A DNA stretch of 64,000 nt from contig NZ_QZCG01000002.1 in NCBI RefSeq assembly GCF_003591515.1, positions 124,001-188,000 on the forward strand, given 5' to 3'. The translations under genes and the position numbers were made by a program. Source of the DNA: Paracoccus onubensis. Its GTDB lineage: Bacteria > Pseudomonadota > Alphaproteobacteria > Rhodobacterales > Rhodobacteraceae. The notes under the pieces were generated by a model. The model did no database searches, was not told where the DNA came from, and was given only the letters and a program-made list of their open reading frames with translations. How positions within the stretch are numbered: position 1 is the first letter of the stretch; every line of letters begins with the position of its first letter. Shown piece after piece: positions 28,391 to 35,853 of the stretch.

Positions 28391-29158
28391 CTATATTCCG
28401 TATACAGCCTCTAACAGTTTATCAGTATTAACAAGTACATGGCATTTTTCATAGGATAAAAATTTTTTCGGCCATTCCGCCCTGTGATTATCGAGCATAT
28501 TTTTCGCTATTACCAACCATCGCCCTAAGCGCTTACATTCAGCGGCTTGATGCAATGTGCCAGAGCTTTCAGATGCCTCTATTATTACGCTTGCGTCAGT
28601 AAGAGCTGCCATTGTTCGATTTCTAGCAGGGAAATTACTCGGGAAAACTCTCGACCCATTCGGAAACTGAGAGACAAGCAGATGATTAGCGGCAATCAAC
28701 TCTTGCAACCTTTTGTTGGCAGCAGGGTAAGCAGTGTCAATCGGGGTTCCGATAACCGCCGCGACTTTCCCACCTGCCTGAATGGCTCCCTCAAGTGCAT
28801 TTCGGTCAATGCCCGCGGCGAGTCCTGACACTACCGTGATACCCCTACTCGCAAGTTGTTTGCCCAACTGATAGCTGCGGTGCTTACCGTCTTCGCTTGC
28901 GTCACGCGCTCCGATTACTGCTATAGCCGGTCGCCCTAGTATATTTAGATCACCCGCATAATTAATGCGTGGGCCGCGATCATTTGCGGCGGCTGCATCA
29001 ATGCTGAGCATAGAATACTGTCGATCTTGAAGCGATCCTCGATCAATCTGCTCCAGCAGGTCGCGCATTGGAAGCGCATGCTGGGAGGATGGGGGAATAT
29101 ACCGCTTACGTAGATTCTCCCGACTTGGCCCAGAATTTGCGTGCCGCTGATAAGTCAT
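28391..29158 (-). CDS. DprA/Smf-like Rossmann-fold protein, ShosA-like antitoxin candidate
   Basis: 255 residues. The DprA core is present: AVIGARDAS, ITVVSGLAAGIDRNALEGAI, GTPIDTAYPAANKRL, FPSNFPARNRTMAALTDASVIIEASESSGTLHQA. The winged-helix C-terminus and SAM-like N-terminus of true DprA are missing, so it is not the transformation protein. It sits directly upstream of a phosphoribosyltransferase gene, after the phage lysis genes. By analogy with ShosTA it would be the antitoxin/sensor. Confidence 0.82.
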   Translation of the reverse strand: MTYQRHANSGPSRENLRKRYIPPSSQHALPMRDLLEQIDRGSLQDRQYSMLSIDAAAANDRGPRINYAGDLNILGRPAIAVIGARDASEDGKHRSYQLGKQLASRGITVVSGLAAGIDRNALEGAIQAGGKVAAVIGTPIDTAYPAANKRLQELIAANHLLVSQFPNGSRVFPSNFPARNRTMAALTDASVIIEASESSGTLHQAAECKRLGRWLVIAKNMLDNHRAEWPKKFLSYEKCHVLVNTDKLLEAVYGI

Positions 29159-29218
29159 GTAAAAACATTACGGATCCTGTCGTGAAATGCAACGGATTCG
29201 ATAGGTCTTGCTGTATCT

Positions 29219-29623
29219 TTACCTTATCCCAGCGTCCTCCAAAGCCTCAGTCAATCTATCTCTACCGGTGATCGCGTCCAGCCGTTCCTGTAGCTTTGCA
29301 CGGGCCATCTGTTCCAGTTGCTCCTGAGACGGGCCGAGCTTGCGTATTGCGCCGGGAACTGACCGGCGGACATAATCCACAATCTCGCCGGCCGCGCGAT
29401 CCGGCACTGCGATCGACGGATGACGCTGCAAGTTATCGATGACCAGGCCGACACCGGTATACAGCGCCCAATGCAGTGCTTCGCGGTGCTTAGCCTCGAT
29501 GTCGATCCGCCAGCGCTCGGGCAGGCGACGAAAAAACCACGCCAGCGCTGCCAGAATCAGCCAGACGGCATAATCCACGATGATTGGTTGCAGAATGTTC
29601 TGCATGCTGTCGATGATGCTCAT
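29219..29623 (-). CDS. Holin-like phage membrane protein
   Basis: 134 residues. One N-terminal membrane helix (VDYAVWLILAALAWFF) is followed by a charged helical C-terminal part. The gene directly follows the endolysin by 3 bases, so it belongs to the lysis cassette. The topology resembles single-helix holins, but no holin motif is conserved enough to be sure; a regulator of lysis is an alternative. Confidence 0.6.
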   Translation of the reverse strand: MSIIDSMQNILQPIIVDYAVWLILAALAWFFRRLPERWRIDIEAKHREALHWALYTGVGLVIDNLQRHPSIAVPDRAAGEIVDYVRRSVPGAIRKLGPSQEQLEQMARAKLQERLDAITGRDRLTEALEDAGIR

Positions 29624-29626
29624 GAC

Positions 29627-30163
29627 TTAACCTCCAATGGCTGCAAGACAGATGCGCTGTTCCGCAGCGCGGCGGTTCACGAGGCCCTGCACGATTTTTC
29701 CGCCGGCCTTGTTCCAGCGTGGCAGCTCGTTGCAGGCATCGCGCCATCGGCCCGCATTGGCGCGCTTCGCCAGCGTCGAGCTGCAAGCGGCACCGGTGCC
29801 GACATTGTAGGACCAGGACACCAGCGCGACCTGGACGTCACGAGGCTGCTGGGGTAGGGCAGGGATGCATTTCGTCAGCCCGTCTCGGAACGATGCCAAG
29901 GCGGTCATCAGCATCTTGCTGCATTCGGCCGAGGTGTAGCGGTCGCCCTGCTTGACGCCTCGCGTTTCGCCGTAACAGACCGTCCAGACCGGCGGGCTGG
30001 CGACGCGATCGAGATAAGCTTCCGTGCGTTCGCCTTCCCACGGGCCGACGAACGCGGCAGCGGCAGCGAGAACGGCAGCAGCGCCGGTCGTGGTCGCCGC
30101 TTTGCGCTTGGTCGCAAACAGCGAGGCAATCCACGCCCAGAGCGCGGACAGGAATTGGTTCAT
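29627..30163 (-). CDS. Phage lysozyme (GH24), SAR-endolysin type
   Basis: 178 residues. Catalytic Glu in the segment WEGERTEAYLDRVASPPVWTVCYGETRGV, followed by the usual GxxYT turn, marks the T4/P22-type muramidase family. An N-terminal weakly hydrophobic, Ala/Gly-rich helix (ATTTGAAAVLAAAAAF) directly before the catalytic domain resembles signal-anchor-release endolysins, which are exported without a holin pore. The ATG at 30163 has GGAG at a good distance; an ATG at 30175 lies upstream. Confidence 0.9.
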   Translation of the reverse strand: MNQFLSALWAWIASLFATKRKAATTTGAAAVLAAAAAFVGPWEGERTEAYLDRVASPPVWTVCYGETRGVKQGDRYTSAECSKMLMTALASFRDGLTKCIPALPQQPRDVQVALVSWSYNVGTGAACSSTLAKRANAGRWRDACNELPRWNKAGGKIVQGLVNRRAAEQRICLAAIGG

Positions 30164-30176
30164 AACATTCTCCATG

Positions 30177-30199
30177 AAAAAGCCGCCCCTGAGGGCGGC
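30177..30199 (-). terminator. Hairpin terminator, copy A
   Basis: GCCGCCC-CTGA-GGGCGGC followed on the minus strand by TTTTT. It closes the small gene at 30227-30490. It is identical, including flanking bases, to copy B at 30557-30579. Confidence 0.75.
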
Positions 30200-30226
30200 A
30201 TTACGCGTCCAGGACTGCCGGCGCGA

Positions 30227-30490
30227 TCAGAGGTACGCGGTAGCGGCCGCAACGGCCATCATGCTGGATTTCTGAACATCGGTGATAGCGATCGCGGCTT
30301 CGCGCGCGCCTTCCCCTTTCTGGTCGCGGATCGCTTCGCATTCGCTGATCAGTGCGGCAGCGAGGGCCTTGATGCGATCGACAGGCTCAAGGCGACTCGG
30401 ATTAAAGCCCATCCGGACCAGCTTGGCGGCGCTGTTGCTGATGTGGGTTTCGCCATCGGGAATAGCGGCGGTGTGAATCTTAATGTGCAT
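30227..30490 (-). CDS. Putative Acb2/Tad1-type anti-CBASS/anti-Thoeris protein
   Basis: 87 residues, nearly all helical. The C-terminal half VDRIKALAAALISECEAIRD, then GAREAAIAITDVQKSSMMAVAAATA, follows the pattern I recall for the Acb2/Tad1 hairpin family, for example the REKSLAMTxVExAxxWA core of T4 Vs.4. Those proteins sequester cyclic-nucleotide signals of CBASS or Thoeris immunity. An AAGGA site precedes the ATG. The gene stands alone between two identical terminators near the lysis genes. The similarity is by eye only. Confidence 0.6.
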   Translation of the reverse strand: MHIKIHTAAIPDGETHISNSAAKLVRMGFNPSRLEPVDRIKALAAALISECEAIRDQKGEGAREAAIAITDVQKSSMMAVAAATAYL

Positions 30491-30556
30491 GCCAGTGTCC
30501 TTCTGCTGACTGGGCTCATTGACGCTTGAGCAGGCGAAACCGTTTAATACGGAATG

Positions 30557-30579
30557 AAAAAGCCGCCCCTGAGGGCGGC
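30557..30579 (-). terminator. Hairpin terminator, copy B
   Basis: Same 7-bp stem, CTGA loop and T-run as copy A. Transcripts from the tail genes would end here, so the Acb2-like gene and perhaps lysis need their own promoters. Confidence 0.75.
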
Positions 30580-30629
30580 GGATGATCGGGATCAGGCAGA
30601 TTCATTGCATGAATAATTACACACTTCTG

Positions 30630-30658
30630 TTGACTATTATTACACAGATGTGTATATT
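30630..30658 (+). promoter_or_regulatory. hicAB promoter with palindromic operator
   Basis: TTGACT at 30630-30635 and TATATT at 30653-30658 with an exact 17-base spacer form a near-consensus sigma-70 promoter 6 bases before the HicA start. The palindrome TACACAGATGTGTA at 30641-30654 fills the spacer, a likely HicB operator. The start codon so close to -10 suggests a leaderless or very short-leader transcript, or a second start. Confidence 0.65.
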
Positions 30659-30664
30659 ATCTTC

Positions 30665-30853
30665 ATGAACAGCAAAGAACTGCAGAAGCTGCTCAAGAAG
30701 CACGGTGCCACATTCGAGACCCACAAGGGCGGAAGCGGTCACCTCACTGTTCGCCTCGGGGATCGGACTTCACAAATTCCGATGCACGGTTCCCGAAAAG
30801 AGCTCGGAACAGGGCTGGTGAACAAGATCAAGAAAGACCTCGGCATCAACTGA
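30665..30853 (+). CDS. hicA: HicA-type mRNA interferase toxin
   Basis: 62 residues. It has the double-stranded-RNA-binding-like HicA fold, with catalytic His26 in KGGSGHLTVR after the KxGxxFxxxKGSxH-like pattern, and ends TGLVNKIKKDLGI. It cleaves mRNA when free of HicB. It lies on the plus strand against the minus-strand late genes, directly upstream of its antitoxin gene. Confidence 0.9.
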   Translation: MNSKELQKLLKKHGATFETHKGGSGHLTVRLGDRTSQIPMHGSRKELGTGLVNKIKKDLGIN

Positions 30854-30883
30854 TGCCGGGGTTACCTGAAAGGAACCCGACCC

Positions 30884-31297
30884 ATGGAATACCCTCTGGA
30901 ACTGACCCCTGACGATAACGGCACCTATCTGGTTACGTGCCCTGATCTTCCCGAAGTGACGACCTTCGGCGACGATATTGCTGACGCCATCTCGCATGGT
31001 GCTGATGCTGTCCAGGAAGCAATTGCGGCCCGCATGGATGGCTTCACTGATATTCCTCGGCCGTCAAAAGGCGAGCATCATGCCCGCGTTCCCCTGTATC
31101 TGGATCTCAAGATTCAGATGTTCTGGGCGCTGGCGGAAGCGGGCATGTCCCGGGCTGATCTTGTGCGCGCAACCGGCTGGTCACGAACCAAGGTGGATCG
31201 CCTGTTTGACCCGAATCATGAAAATAAGCTGGCTCAGCTGGAAGAAGCATTTGCCGCGCTCGACAAATCAGTTCTGGTTGAGCTGGAGCCTGCCTGA
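30884..31297 (+). CDS. hicB: HicB-type antitoxin
   Basis: 137 residues. The degenerate RNase H-like N-terminus reads EYPLELTPDDNGTYLVTCPDLPEVTTFGDDIADAI. The C-terminal DNA-binding region AGMSRADLVRATGWSRTKVDRLFD is a helix-turn-helix of the longer HicB class. It neutralises HicA and represses the operon. It follows hicA by 30 bases. Such modules stabilise prophages or act in defence. Confidence 0.92.
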   Translation: MEYPLELTPDDNGTYLVTCPDLPEVTTFGDDIADAISHGADAVQEAIAARMDGFTDIPRPSKGEHHARVPLYLDLKIQMFWALAEAGMSRADLVRATGWSRTKVDRLFDPNHENKLAQLEEAFAALDKSVLVELEPA

Positions 31298-31367
31298 ACG
31301 GGACCCGGCCGATAGGTCGGGTCACCGCCCGCGATCGAGCCGAGCAGGGAGCTAGTCGGCGCTTAGA

Positions 31368-31634
31368 TCATGGCTCCCTGTCGATCTTCGCCTCGATCTT
31401 GCGCAGGCTGTCGAGGATCAGGATCAACCGCTCATCCTGTCGGGCTGTCGTGTATTCGACAGATCGAATGCGGGCTTCGTTGGAGGCGATCGCCTTGGCT
31501 TGATCCGAGGTTTTTTCATTTAGCCGCTCGGCGGTGGCTGTGAGTTGAGAATACCCCCAGATTACTGACACAGCCATCCCGGCAGCCACCAGCAGGTTGC
31601 CGGAGCTGACTCTCTTATCGAATTCCCAAGCCAT
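31368..31634 (-). CDS. Small phage membrane protein, possible lysis accessory
   Basis: 88 residues. A membrane helix (NLLVAAGMAVSVIWGYSQL) is followed by a coiled-coil-like charged region TAERLNEKTSDQAKAIASNEARIRSVEY. The shape, N-terminal anchor plus periplasmic coiled coil, resembles i-spanins and small holin-associated proteins, but the reading is only topological. It lies between the tail fibre and lysis genes. Confidence 0.6.
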   Translation of the reverse strand: MAWEFDKRVSSGNLLVAAGMAVSVIWGYSQLTATAERLNEKTSDQAKAIASNEARIRSVEYTTARQDERLILILDSLRKIEAKIDREP

Positions 31635-31783
31635 GTGGCCTCCTTATGGGTGTTGAAAGGCCCGCGCGAGGCGGGGCTGACGAAACATCGAAGTGTCGCG
31701 GACACAAAGAATTAGCCGAAATGCGCTTGCATAACGTGCAGCCATGGGCGAGTTATCGCCTATGGCTAGGATCGGTATGACCC

Positions 31784-32029
31784 ATGGATGAATTCAAAGA
31801 CGCGCTTGAAAAGCTGGCGAAAAAGCGCGCTTTGCGCGAGGCGCGGGAAAGGCGGAAGATCCAGAAGGAACTGGCGAAGGGCCTCATAGATGATCATGCA
31901 GATGATGAGCCGGAGGCTAAATCGCCGCCGGGTTCGAAACGGACCATGGTCCGGGCCCGTCTGAGAATACAGCTCGCACCATTCCGGTATGGCGTCCTGT
32001 CGGCGGCGCGGAAAACCTGTGCTGCGTAG
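31784..32029 (+). CDS. Possible small counter-strand protein, low confidence
   Basis: 81 residues. The first 50 residues are highly charged (DALEKLAKKRALREARERRKIQKELAKG) and could form one helix. The last 37 codons overlap the 3' end of the tail-fibre gene on the other strand. An inverted repeat (AGCCAT...ATGGCT, 31740-31768) precedes it. It may be a moron gene or a chance frame. Confidence 0.35.
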   Translation: MDEFKDALEKLAKKRALREARERRKIQKELAKGLIDDHADDEPEAKSPPGSKRTMVRARLRIQLAPFRYGVLSAARKTCAA

Positions 32030-35000
32030 CTGAAACCGCTTCGGCGGCCGGAATGACCAGGCTGTCAAACTCGACAATCGCGACTTCATACGACACGGCA
32101 CCTGCTACGGGCGCCCATGCCAGAAGCATGTCACCGCCCGAGGCGCTCCACCCTGTGATCACTGGACCCGATCGCTGATTAAGAACGGTCGTTTCCTCGA
32201 TAATTCCGGTCGCGCTTACCTCGTGTCCCAGATTGGTCGGATGGATGTTGTCGTCTGATATGACGCCCTGACCCACAGTTATGTTCGAAAACTGAACCTG
32301 ACCGTCAGTATTTGCACCGTCAACCGTGAGCATCAGGTCATAGAATACAGCTCCTTCCGGGGGCGTCCCTTCATTGGTGAATATTTGAACAGACGTGTCC
32401 GAAAGCGTGATGTAATCGCCGCTGGTCGTGGAAATTACGGTGTCGGGGTTCTCTGAGCTTAGCCAGCGGATTTGAACTCGAGCGCGTCCGGTCGTTCCGC
32501 CGAGGCGGCGAATATCGGCTGAAATCCATAGATCGCCCTCCGGAACGGGTGATACATTGCCTCCCTGATTGTTGGAAACGGTTGTGAGCGCCCCGACATA
32601 GGTCGCTGAATCATCCCCCAAATCCCAAGCGTCATTGTCTGAAAATGTGGACATGTCGTAGGGAGACCCGTTAGCGCGCATGTAATCTCGCATATGCGCA
32701 TAGCTGTCGAAATAAAGGGTGCCGAATTCCTCTGCCACGTCACGCGCGGCGGTCACATATTCTTCGAAGCCTGCGCGGGTCTGGCCAGTGAAACCCTCCG
32801 ATCCGGTTTTCAAACCAATATCGGTTATATAATGCGGCCCGACGATGAGGATCTGATCGCGCCGGTATCCGTCGCAAAGCAGGCCGACCAGAATCTCCCG
32901 GTAATCGTTCTTATAAGCTGCAGCATTGAAAGTGCTCGGAGCCGCGGTGTAGCGGGCATCATTGAAGCCATAGGCAATCAACGCGAAGTCTTTCTTGCTG
33001 CCGCCCGTGAAGAGACCGCGAAAACGATCCCGGCCATTGTTGTTCAACGGCGTGCCGCCTGAGCCATTGCTGTTTTGCAGAACGGTGCCGCCGATGCCGT
33101 AATTCGTGACCGTCGCTCCCAGCGCGGCAGCAACGCGGTTCAGAAACCGGTTTGCAGCGGTCGTGGCATTCGCGCCGACTGTAATGCTGTCACCGATACC
33201 GGGCAGGTTTGCCAGCTTGGACGGCAATGCTGACCCGCTCAGCAATGCGTTAAGGGCCGTTTGCAGGCGCATTTTTTCAACACCGGCAGCATGTTCCATG
33301 GTGGAAATCACGCTTTCTGCAAACGCCTCCGGCGAGGTCGAGCCGGAGGGGATATAGGTCAGGCCATACGTCCCGGTGTTGATCGTGGCTGCCCGCAGAT
33401 AGGACACTCCGGCGGGGATGGTAACGGAAGCGGATAGGCTCTGGATCGGCCCGGACCCGGCGGGATCGGCGACCAGGCCGTCTGCAACGTAACCCTGATT
33501 GGAGTCGTAATAGGCGATGGCTGCGCCCTGATCGCGGTTGATGCCGCCGACATATTCGACAACCTGACCTGCTCTGACCGGGATGAAATCAGTATAGGTC
33601 CAGCTTGCCGAAGCACTGGCAATCTGCCCGTTCCCCTTGGTCAGATATCCTTCGGTTTTGGCGTTTCCGAAACCGTCAACTGCGGCGCCGAGCAAATTCA
33701 CTTTCTGTGAGATTTGATCTACAGTGGTTGGGATTTTTGTTACAGTCAGGGCGGAAATGCTCGTTCGTGAATATTGGAGCTTTCGGCCATGCCCCATGTC
33801 CGTGCCGCCCGCTGGACCAGCGGCCCCGTTTGTCCACCAAAGATCAAAGGAAATCCTTTGCGTTTCAGCATTGATCAGAGGAACAAAGGACGCCTTGTAT
33901 AGCGATGCCGGTCGCGGATCGAGAACACCGGTCATGTTCCAGATGATGTCCGTCCAAGAACCGTCCTCGAACACGCCGAAGAACAAATTGCCATCGCCTC
34001 GAGAATACATCAGGCAGACCAGTTTATCGCCAACCCACTTGATCTCGTGATGATGTGGCGTATCGAAAACGGATAGGTCAGTTTCCGCAGCGTCGAGGGT
34101 CCATGGTCCATAGAGAGATGGGGCAGTCCAATGATTCATGACCGGACGATTGATCACCCACATGTGCCAGATCCCTGTTGCGGGATCGAAGATCATGGTG
34201 GGCGCAAGCATGATCTGCTCATCCGCAGGGATGCGCAGAATTTCTCGTGCATCTGACCAGGAATATCCATTCCGGCTTGAGCGGCAGAGAAGAACCACAT
34301 CTGAGTTTGCTTCGCTGCTGTCTCCATCCGTGCGCGGCTCGTAACGACGATATCCGACAATCAACTCGCCCTTGCGAGGATCGTGAGTGACAAAGGTATC
34401 GCTGTTGTAGGAGCCGCCGACTGGCAACTTCACATCGAGCGGCTGCGGAGCTGTCCCCAGGAAGGTCCAGTTCACACGATCATTCGAGCCGTAGACGAAA
34501 GGATCTTCCAGCGCCGGGCCATTGGGATAGGCTGTGATCGCACACACAAACCGGTAGCCGCAGAACTCATTGAAGAACTCCACGACACAGGGATGGATTA
34601 CATTTTCGGGTGGATCGTAAGTGGTCAGGAGGTTGGCGGCAGCTGACGGAAGGGGGGCTTTGACGTTCCCGAGCCATTCCATACCGGCTACGATCGAATG
34701 ATCCTTGTACAGATCAAGCGGTGGGGCAGCGCCAACGCCATCTCGGAAATCGTGCGGAAGAAGCACATTATCGTGGAAGCGCGGCAGTCGCGAACGGCTG
34801 TCGCCAATGCCAGCGGTGGATGCGCTCACATCGTCTGGGAGCGTTCCTGCAAGACGTTCACCGACCGGGCCAATAACGTTTGAAACGGTCCAGGTGCCGA
34901 GTTCGCCAGCGGGCCTGATCCGAGCGCGCAGGAACCTGCCCTCTTGATCGTCCCCCAAGCGATAGGATGCCCCCGTCGCGCCGGAGATGAGGAACCAATT

Positions 35001-35792
35001 CTGGGTGCCGATTCCGGTGGCAGACCATTGCCAGTTGATTTCATAATCAGTGGAATCAAAAGGACCTAGATCGAGGTCAAGAAACTCACCTGCATTTGCT
35101 CGACCACTGATGAGTGGGCTTGCGGGTGAACCGTTAAGACGGATTGCAGCCTCAATCCCCCAGTATGGAGATACTGAAAACAAGGCGTCCAGCTGGGCGT
35201 TGCGAGCGCGCGCCGCCAGAAAGCCATTTTCCAGAGAAAACACCCGATGGATTCGCGCATCAGGGGGATTACTGGTCAGTAGATCGGCGGCGTCTTGACG
35301 GCCATTGAAAAGGCGAGTGCCTCTAAACTCAACTTGAGTGCTATCGTAAAACAGTTCCCACCACTGCCCCGTGGCGTCCTGCTGATGGATAGAAGGATTT
35401 GGAGGCGTAGGAGTATCTACAGACATCCAAATTCTAAAGAAACCGCCACCAGAATTCTGTCTCTGCAGAACTGTGTCGGTACCAGGCGGGAAGGTGACGC
35501 CAGAGAAATCGGCCAGCCATATCGTCGCGACGTTTCGCTGCGCTAGCGCTTCGACATCCGAATTATCTGCCTTGTCGCTCAGCTGATCGAGGATATCCTG
35601 AAGCGCGTCGGGATCGCCCATAGCCTGGAGGATGGCGATCAGCAGTTCACGCAGGCGAAACTTGGCCGGGTTGTGGATGCCGCTGCGGGGATCGCCGATC
35701 GGCAGCGGATGACCAATGGGCGCATTCGGCTTTCCGTCACCGGTATAGCGCTCAAAATCTCGCAAAACTTCATTGATCAGTGCAACGGACAT
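31917..35792 (-). CDS. Tail fibre/receptor-binding protein with SGNH hydrolase domain
   Basis: 1291 residues. The N-terminus (1-110) carries phage-attachment-like sequence. Residues about 110-340 are beta-rich. Residues about 370-690 read like a five-bladed beta-propeller of the glycosidase type (MEWLGNVKAPLP, DPFVYGSNDRVNW, LAPTMIFDPATGIWHMWV). An SGNH/GDSL hydrolase follows: block I GDSIT near 864, GIGGT, block III GFND near 942, and block V DDNIHP near 1180. The C-terminus has a fibronectin-like strand set. Such enzymes trim acetyl or sugar groups from capsule or lipopolysaccharide at the receptor. A terminator separates it from the upstream tip gene. Confidence 0.85.
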   Translation of the reverse strand: MSVALINEVLRDFERYTGDGKPNAPIGHPLPIGDPRSGIHNPAKFRLRELLIAILQAMGDPDALQDILDQLSDKADNSDVEALAQRNVATIWLADFSGVTFPPGTDTVLQRQNSGGGFFRIWMSVDTPTPPNPSIHQQDATGQWWELFYDSTQVEFRGTRLFNGRQDAADLLTSNPPDARIHRVFSLENGFLAARARNAQLDALFSVSPYWGIEAAIRLNGSPASPLISGRANAGEFLDLDLGPFDSTDYEINWQWSATGIGTQNWFLISGATGASYRLGDDQEGRFLRARIRPAGELGTWTVSNVIGPVGERLAGTLPDDVSASTAGIGDSRSRLPRFHDNVLLPHDFRDGVGAAPPLDLYKDHSIVAGMEWLGNVKAPLPSAAANLLTTYDPPENVIHPCVVEFFNEFCGYRFVCAITAYPNGPALEDPFVYGSNDRVNWTFLGTAPQPLDVKLPVGGSYNSDTFVTHDPRKGELIVGYRRYEPRTDGDSSEANSDVVLLCRSSRNGYSWSDAREILRIPADEQIMLAPTMIFDPATGIWHMWVINRPVMNHWTAPSLYGPWTLDAAETDLSVFDTPHHHEIKWVGDKLVCLMYSRGDGNLFFGVFEDGSWTDIIWNMTGVLDPRPASLYKASFVPLINAETQRISFDLWWTNGAAGPAGGTDMGHGRKLQYSRTSISALTVTKIPTTVDQISQKVNLLGAAVDGFGNAKTEGYLTKGNGQIASASASWTYTDFIPVRAGQVVEYVGGINRDQGAAIAYYDSNQGYVADGLVADPAGSGPIQSLSASVTIPAGVSYLRAATINTGTYGLTYIPSGSTSPEAFAESVISTMEHAAGVEKMRLQTALNALLSGSALPSKLANLPGIGDSITVGANATTAANRFLNRVAAALGATVTNYGIGGTVLQNSNGSGGTPLNNNGRDRFRGLFTGGSKKDFALIAYGFNDARYTAAPSTFNAAAYKNDYREILVGLLCDGYRRDQILIVGPHYITDIGLKTGSEGFTGQTRAGFEEYVTAARDVAEEFGTLYFDSYAHMRDYMRANGSPYDMSTFSDNDAWDLGDDSATYVGALTTVSNNQGGNVSPVPEGDLWISADIRRLGGTTGRARVQIRWLSSENPDTVISTTSGDYITLSDTSVQIFTNEGTPPEGAVFYDLMLTVDGANTDGQVQFSNITVGQGVISDDNIHPTNLGHEVSATGIIEETTVLNQRSGPVITGWSASGGDMLLAWAPVAGAVSYEVAIVEFDSLVIPAAEAVSATQHRFSAPPTGRHTGMVRAVFSDGPGPWSVSNPAAI

Positions 35793-35805
35793 GTGGCCTC
35801 ACAGC

Positions 35806-35828
35806 AAAAAGCCCGCGCAAAGGCGGGC
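35806..35828 (-). terminator. Hairpin terminator between tail tip and fibre genes
   Basis: GCCCGC-GCAAAG-GCGGGC, followed on the minus strand by TTTTT. It lies in the 61-base gap between the two tail genes, so the fibre gene may have separate or reduced expression. Confidence 0.65.
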
Positions 35829-35853
35829 GATTGTCGGGTTGTTTTTCGAGATG

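Noticed and set aside
28391..29158. A host competence dprA gene
   Set aside because: It lacks the flanking domains of DprA, sits in the prophage, and pairs with a phosphoribosyltransferase.
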